DNA of 16,817 nt, from the NCBI GenBank assembly GCA_031296345.1, contig JARLFW010000003.1, positions 1 through 16,817 on the forward strand, given 5' to 3'. Shown in pieces: positions 12,805 through 16,817 of the stretch. The translations under genes and the position numbers were made by a program. The notes below the pieces were generated by a model that searched no databases, was not told the DNA's origin, and worked only from the letters and a program-made list of their open reading frames with translations. The stretch's first letter is position 1; each line of letters begins with the position of its first letter. This DNA is from Nitrosotalea sp. (GTDB taxonomy: Archaea; Thermoproteota; Nitrososphaeria; Nitrososphaerales; Nitrosopumilaceae).

Positions 12805-15161
12805 ACTTTCATAATTCCAATTGATATGAGATGTTGAATGGATGCCCAGAATGTATTATCATCAATCTGACCTGAAGACCATTTCTCTACATTTCCTTTT
12901 AACCAATTTGGAATTTGTACATTATCATTTTGATTTATTGATGGTGTTTTGATCAAGCCCTGATTTATCATGTACCTAATTGCTTGGGAAAGATCCTTCT
13001 TATCTAAAGCCCCCTCTGACCACCAAATTGCTGTATTTCTTACCCAACTAGGTAAAACATTCTTGTCCATTCCACCATAAAGTGCAAATTTTTGTATGTT
13101 GTTGTTTTTCTTATCAACAACATAGATGTTATCTAAAGCGTCAATTGCAAGACCTACTGGCTGTTCAAACTGACCTTGCCCCGTTCCTTCTGTACCCCAA
13201 CTCAAAAGGAAATTTCCATTAACATCAAACTTTTGGATCCTATGATTATCAGTATCTGCTACATAGATATTATTTTTAGAATCAATGGCTATTGCTGATG
13301 GATTGTTAAATCTACCTTCTTCAGTTCCACTGGAACCATAAAAGTTTAGAAATTTTTCAATATTGGAATATTTCAATATCTTGTTATCTGTAGAAACTGC
13401 AAATAGATTATCTTGTGAGTCAAATGCTAATGCCCTAATGCCAGAGAAACTTGCTCCTTCCGTAAGTGATGAGTCTATTTGTTCTCTATAGTTACCTTTG
13501 GTATCAAATAATTGAATAGAATTTTTTTCTGCATCTGCCACAAAAAGTTCATCATTGTGATTTGAATTTATTGAGACTGGCATTTGGAACATTCCATGAT
13601 TGTCACCGTATGTTCCCCAGGAATAAACAAAATTTCCAGTTTTGTCAAACATGTTTATTCTTGTATTTCCTGTATCTACTACATACACATATTTTTCATT
13701 AACAAATATGCCTAATGGATTTTTGAATTGCCCCATCGACAAGCTTGTATCGCCCCAAAAAAGGAGCAGATTTCCACTCTCATCAAACTTCTTTACTTTA
13801 GAATTTCCGGAATCTATTACGTATGTACTATTATCTGAATCAACAGTAATACCCGTTGGAGACTTGAATGTTGTTGAATTAATTACTGAAACAAAAGTGG
13901 GAACACTATACTGAACAGCATCTAATACCTCACTGTCTTCAACAGGAGGACCACCTACATAAAATGAGGAAGATATTACAATCCCATCATAATTTACATA
14001 TAGATTCCACTGTCCATTACTGTCATTTTTAGCAATCTTGTGAGGTATGATAATTTCAGTTGTATCTAATGGTAATGATATCTCTGGACTAGTTTTTCCA
14101 TCAGGATTTGTAACCCATGTACTTATTGAATTTGTAATAACCTCAGATGTATGTATTTCAAAGTTAGCAATTTCTCCTGGTCTATAATTTAACTTATTTG
14201 GTAAGATTTCTAATTTAATATTTGGTAGCTCATGAATATTTTTAATCACATTAAAGGAACCTGTGGTTGTAGTACCAGCATAATGTACCTCATATTTGTA
14301 TGTACCAATCTTCTTGGAAAAATTCTTCAGTACTAGTGTATCATGTATAGAACGTGGATGAAATTGATTACTAGTTGTATTTCCTAAAGGATCTGTTATC
14401 TTCAAAGTTGCAGTTGACTGTGTTAATCTTGTTAAAATTATATCGATAGTTACATCACTTCCCTGATAATATGTAGCCGAAGTTTGTGCTGATATTTCCA
14501 TTAGTTTGTGTATGTCACCCAAAAGAAATGGTACTTCGATAAAAGAATTAAAGTATTGAACTTTTAACTTGTATAAACCCGGTGGATTGTAATTAGAAAG
14601 TTCAAACATTGGGAAATGGTATAATACACTAGGTCTATCTGCTAATACTTGGATTTCTTGTGAACCTACTGCAAGATTTCCATCTCTGTCATAAAAATTC
14701 AAATAATAGTATTTTGCATATTTGGCCTCGGGATTGTAATAAGATGAAGTGATGTTGATGTTCATTATGTTGGGTTCATAGTAAGTTACTTTATCCATGA
14801 ATACTGCTAAATTAAGAGGAATCACATCAAAGTGAACTGTCTGATTAATGCCTCGATATTGATAATTAATTGACCATGGGCCAAACTCATTATCAGATGC
14901 ATCACGTATTATTTGATGCACTGTTTTTCCAAACTTTAATTGACTATCAACCGCTCCTGATAATACTGAATTATCAGGTCTATGAGCTACCCAATTGATG
15001 TTACCACCATCATATCCATCAATTGCAAGATTGATCTTTATCCAATCATTTGCTGTAAAATTTTGTTTTTGGGGAACAGCACTTAGTGTAAACGCACTTG
15101 CATTTTGACATGTAATAAAGACTAGAATCATAAATAGAAACAAAGGAATTAGTTTTTTCAT
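12801..15161 (-). CDS. Large secreted protein: Ig-like domains, six-bladed NHL propeller, W-rich C-terminal repeats
   Basis: This 786-residue protein starts with a signal peptide (MKKLIPLFLFMILVFITCQN, cut about ASA|FT). Residues about 25-403 make four beta-sandwich units of roughly 90-100 residues (boundaries near 115, 214 and 307). A six-bladed NHL propeller covers about 433-697, with repeats near 435, 482, 528, 575, 621 and 668 (for example PSAIAIDSKNNIYVADTDNH, then RIQKF). Two W-rich C-terminal repeats of about 37 residues follow at 703-740 and 750-786 (PSWVRNTAIWWSEG and PNWLKGNVEKWSSG), a module I associate with exported thaumarchaeal proteins. NHL propellers bind proteins, sugars or RNA; this one probably acts in a surface or S-layer-associated complex. 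It has no membrane helix or visible active site. A palindrome and TATA box precede it. Confidence 0.85.
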   Translation of the reverse strand: MKKLIPLFLFMILVFITCQNASAFTLSAVPQKQNFTANDWIKINLAIDGYDGGNINWVAHRPDNSVLSGAVDSQLKFGKTVHQIIRDASDNEFGPWSINYQYRGINQTVHFDVIPLNLAVFMDKVTYYEPNIMNINITSSYYNPEAKYAKYYYLNFYDRDGNLAVGSQEIQVLADRPSVLYHFPMFELSNYNPPGLYKLKVQYFNSFIEVPFLLGDIHKLMEISAQTSATYYQGSDVTIDIILTRLTQSTATLKITDPLGNTTSNQFHPRSIHDTLVLKNFSKKIGTYKYEVHYAGTTTTGSFNVIKNIHELPNIKLEILPNKLNYRPGEIANFEIHTSEVITNSISTWVTNPDGKTSPEISLPLDTTEIIIPHKIAKNDSNGQWNLYVNYDGIVISSSFYVGGPPVEDSEVLDAVQYSVPTFVSVINSTTFKSPTGITVDSDNSTYVIDSGNSKVKKFDESGNLLLFWGDTSLSMGQFKNPLGIFVNEKYVYVVDTGNTRINMFDKTGNFVYSWGTYGDNHGMFQMPVSINSNHNDELFVADAEKNSIQLFDTKGNYREQIDSSLTEGASFSGIRALAFDSQDNLFAVSTDNKILKYSNIEKFLNFYGSSGTEEGRFNNPSAIAIDSKNNIYVADTDNHRIQKFDVNGNFLLSWGTEGTGQGQFEQPVGLAIDALDNIYVVDKKNNNIQKFALYGGMDKNVLPSWVRNTAIWWSEGALDKKDLSQAIRYMINQGLIKTPSINQNDNVQIPNWLKGNVEKWSSGQIDDNTFWASIQHLISIGIMKV

Positions 15162-15168
15162 TGATTTC

Positions 15169-15192
15169 TGTCAGTTTCTGACAAATTAATTA
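15169..15192 (-). promoter_or_regulatory. TATA box with 6-bp inverted repeat for the NHL gene
   Basis: TGTCAG-TTT-CTGACA at 15169-15183 is a perfect 6-bp inverted repeat, 8 bp before the NHL ATG on the minus strand. AATTAATTT at 15184-15192 directly upstream is the likely TATA box, giving a nearly leaderless start. As with the MFS gene, the palindrome lies between TATA box and start. Confidence 0.5.
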
Positions 15193-15222
15193 CTTTGGCA
15201 GAAAATCATTCATAAGAAGATC

Positions 15223-15234
15223 CAATTAAATAAA
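15223..15234 (+). promoter_or_regulatory. TATA box of the queE-folE operon
   Basis: AATTAAATAAAT lies 26-37 bp before the TTG start at 15260, so transcription would begin a few bases before it. This supports TTG rather than the out-of-frame ATG at 15237. Confidence 0.5.
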
Positions 15235-15259
15235 TAATGAACAAGTACAGATCGAATAC

Positions 15260-15973
15260 TTGAACGTAAGACTTTATGAAATATTCACGTCTGTTGAAGG
15301 AGAGGGAATCTTGTATGGTACAAAAACTCTCTTTGTAAGATTATCAGGTTGTCCTTTCAAGTGTTTTTATTGCGATACCAAAGGGGCACTCCCAATGAAT
15401 TCTGGAAAAGAATATTCAATTAGTAAAGCAAAAGAGATAATCAAGAAGAATCTTAAGAAAAATACATACAAAGTCAATTTTACAGGTGGAGATCCACTTG
15501 CTCAATCTAAAGCCGTTGCAGAACTAGCAAAGTTTGTTCAAGGAAAAAAAATTCCTACATATCTAGAATCATCTTGTTACGATTCTTCAAAATTCACAGA
15601 AGTTATTCCTTATATCGATTTTATAAAAATTGAATTTAAAACTCCAGAATCAGGTTTTGTTGATACAAAACATTATTCTAAACTTTTAGAAAATGAACTT
15701 GAATGCCTTAGAATTGCTAAAAAATCAAAGAAAATTACATACATCAAAGTAGTAATAAGTTCAAAAACTCAGCTGGATTCATTTAAGAAACTTCTTAGAC
15801 AAATATTCAAAATTATATCCAAAGTAGAACTTGCAGGATTTATAATACAGCCTACGTATGGTATTTCAGAGCCTAGTTTGGAACAGCTATTCAGCTTTTA
15901 TGATGCAGTTTATACTTATTATGATCAAGTTAGAATAGTACCACAACTACACAAATTCATAGGTGCACCATGA
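15260..15973 (+). CDS. queE: 7-carboxy-7-deazaguanine synthase (radical SAM)
   Basis: This 237-residue protein carries the radical SAM cluster motif C31-x3-C35-x2-C38 (SGCPFKCFYCD). It is preceded by the QueE signature FTSVEGEG (9-16), with the SAM-contacting GGDP at 76-79 (NFTGGDP) after the first strand. The family converts 6-carboxy-5,6,7,8-tetrahydropterin to 7-carboxy-7-deazaguanine, an early step toward archaeosine in tRNA. It is slightly long but normal for archaeal QueE. The start is TTG 15260, with NVRLYEIFTSVEGEG the expected N-terminus. The last bases overlap folE (ATGA, 15970-15973), so the two are translationally coupled. QueD and QueC, which complete the route to preQ0, are not in view. 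Confidence 0.9.
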   Translation: MNVRLYEIFTSVEGEGILYGTKTLFVRLSGCPFKCFYCDTKGALPMNSGKEYSISKAKEIIKKNLKKNTYKVNFTGGDPLAQSKAVAELAKFVQGKKIPTYLESSCYDSSKFTEVIPYIDFIKIEFKTPESGFVDTKHYSKLLENELECLRIAKKSKKITYIKVVISSKTQLDSFKKLLRQIFKIISKVELAGFIIQPTYGISEPSLEQLFSFYDAVYTYYDQVRIVPQLHKFIGAP

Positions 15974-16533
15974 TGAATAAAGATAGAGTAAGACGACTAA
16001 TTCGAGAAATAATTGCGGAGATAGGTGAAGATCCAACAAGAGAAGGTCTAGTTGATACCCCATCTAGAATAGCTGATATGTATGAAGAGATCTTCAAGGG
16101 TTATGAAGGAGAATCAGAACTCTCAGTAAAGTTTTCTGAGGATTCTGATATTGTAATTGCAAAAGACATTCAATTTTATTCAATGTGTGAGCATCATATG
16201 TTACCATTCTACGGAAAAGTAAGTGTGGCATACGCACCAGATGGTAAAGTATTTGGGATATCAAAATTGGTGCGTCTTGTAGAAAAATATGCTGCTAGAT
16301 TGCAGATACAAGAACGAATTACAAAGAATATAGCTGATGAACTATACTCTGAAGGAGTCAAAGGTGTAATTGTAATTGCAGAAGGTGAACATCTTTGTAT
16401 GAAGATGCGAGGAGTAAGAAATGATGCTATAGTAACAACAATAGCTTCAAGAGGAATTTATGATAAAAAAGAAGCTAGATCAGACGTTCTTAATTTGATA
16501 TACAGTGGAAAATCCAAGCCAAACATTATCTGA
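15970..16533 (+). CDS. folE: GTP cyclohydrolase I
   Basis: This 187-residue protein matches the tunnelling-fold GTP cyclohydrolase I. Motifs in order: EDPTREGLVDTPSRIADMYE (20-39), SMCEHHMLPFYGK (71-83) with Zn ligand C73 and catalytic/ligand H75/H76, FGISKLVRLVEKYA (95-108), RLQIQERIT (110-118), and the second Zn cysteine in EHLCMKMRGV (140-149). It makes 7,8-dihydroneopterin triphosphate from GTP. Adjacent to queE, its likely job is the first step of archaeosine/7-deazaguanine synthesis rather than folate. The start could be Met 1 or Met 2 (ATGATG at 15970). It is complete and no residue of the active site appears missing. Confidence 0.95.
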   Translation: MMNKDRVRRLIREIIAEIGEDPTREGLVDTPSRIADMYEEIFKGYEGESELSVKFSEDSDIVIAKDIQFYSMCEHHMLPFYGKVSVAYAPDGKVFGISKLVRLVEKYAARLQIQERITKNIADELYSEGVKGVIVIAEGEHLCMKMRGVRNDAIVTTIASRGIYDKKEARSDVLNLIYSGKSKPNII

Positions 16534-16572
16534 TCTAAAAAATTAAATAACAACATACAACGCTATATCGCT

Positions 16573-16817
16573 GTGGGAGTACACAACAACATCCATGTTC
16601 CAAGAGACTCTTGGCCTCTCTATATGTGGTATGTCATAGAATTTTTCATTGCACTTGGTGCTGGATTAGGAATTTCCTATATGTCAATGGATTATTTTAG
16701 GAAGATTGGTTTTAGCGATGCCATGACAACATGGGCTTTTTGGGGAATTGATGGTGCAGTGTTACTAGTCTACTATCTGATTATAAGACCACTCATAATG
16801 AAAAGACCGGTTCTATC
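16573..16817 (+). CDS. Membrane protein, 3' end outside window
   Basis: From GTG 16573 the frame is open to the right edge, with 81 codons present. The frame upstream meets only the folE stop at 16531-16533, and no ATG is available between, so GTG is the best start. A TTAAATAA stretch at about 16543-16550 is placed for a leaderless transcript. The protein shows a first membrane helix (WYVIEFFIALGAGLGISYMS, residues about 19-38) and a second (WAFWGIDGAVLLVYYLIIRP, about 54-73). I do not recognise it. The conserved look of DSWPLYMWYVIEFF suggests a thaumarchaeal membrane protein, possibly a subunit of a larger complex. Confidence 0.65.
   Translation, partial: MGVHNNIHVPRDSWPLYMWYVIEFFIALGAGLGISYMSMDYFRKIGFSDAMTTWAFWGIDGAVLLVYYLIIRPLIMKRPVL

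Noticed and set aside
1..16817. CRISPR arrays, insertion sequences, prophage or integration sites
   Set aside because: I see no regularly spaced repeats, transposase or integrase motifs, or flanking target duplications. Gene content looks like an ordinary chromosome.

Overview
The window looks like chromosomal DNA of a Nitrosopumilus-like member of the Nitrososphaerota (Thaumarchaeota). It is AT-rich. It carries an archaeal TFB, an ESCRT-III-type CdvB division protein, secreted proteins ending in the W-rich C-terminal repeats common in this group, and TTG/GTG starts that lie close behind TATA boxes, as expected for leaderless transcripts. No CRISPR array, integrase, transposase, rRNA or convincing tRNA is visible.

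Layout. Bases 2-631 are the 3' part of a BtuF-like substrate-binding protein. A metallophosphoesterase (858-1697) and a hemerythrin-like protein (1720-2262) follow, then a CARF plus winged-helix regulator (2399-3142) tail-to-tail with a small membrane protein (3139-3357). A short-chain dehydrogenase (3400-4143) is split by a single in-frame TAG. Next come a GC-rich foldable element (about 4387-4475), TFB (4570-5484, minus), a previously easy-to-miss 36-residue C2H2 zinc finger (5827-5937) and CdvB (6122-6760), which meets an MFS transporter (6757-8022, minus).

Behind the MFS gene lies a dense set of hairpins (about 8105-8294) that I read as a structured RNA. Its proposed start matches a strong TATA box and its end matches a T-run. 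Then come a helical hypothetical protein (8447-8785), a coiled-coil protein made of 21-residue repeats (8782-9375), a small thaumarchaeal-type protein (9530-9907), a winged-helix regulator (10201-10494), and an apparent signalling pair: a membrane-anchored winged-helix regulator (10586-11695) overlapping a secreted helical protein (11692-12519). A two-helix membrane protein (12607-12804) abuts a 786-residue secreted NHL-propeller protein (12801-15161, minus). The window ends with an overlapping queE-folE pair (15260-16533), which supplies early steps of the 7-deazaguanine (archaeosine) pathway, and the start of another membrane protein.

Two patterns run through the window. All four confidently called tail-to-tail gene pairs overlap by exactly 4 bp at CTAA or CTAG, sharing their stop codons. 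Several promoters have a short palindrome or tandem repeat placed where an archaeal repressor or activator would bind. The best leads for new biology are the hairpin-rich RNA upstream of the MFS gene, the membrane-tethered regulator with its secreted partner, the 21-residue-repeat coiled coil, and the micro zinc-finger protein, which shares an identical 12-bp promoter core with the RNA.
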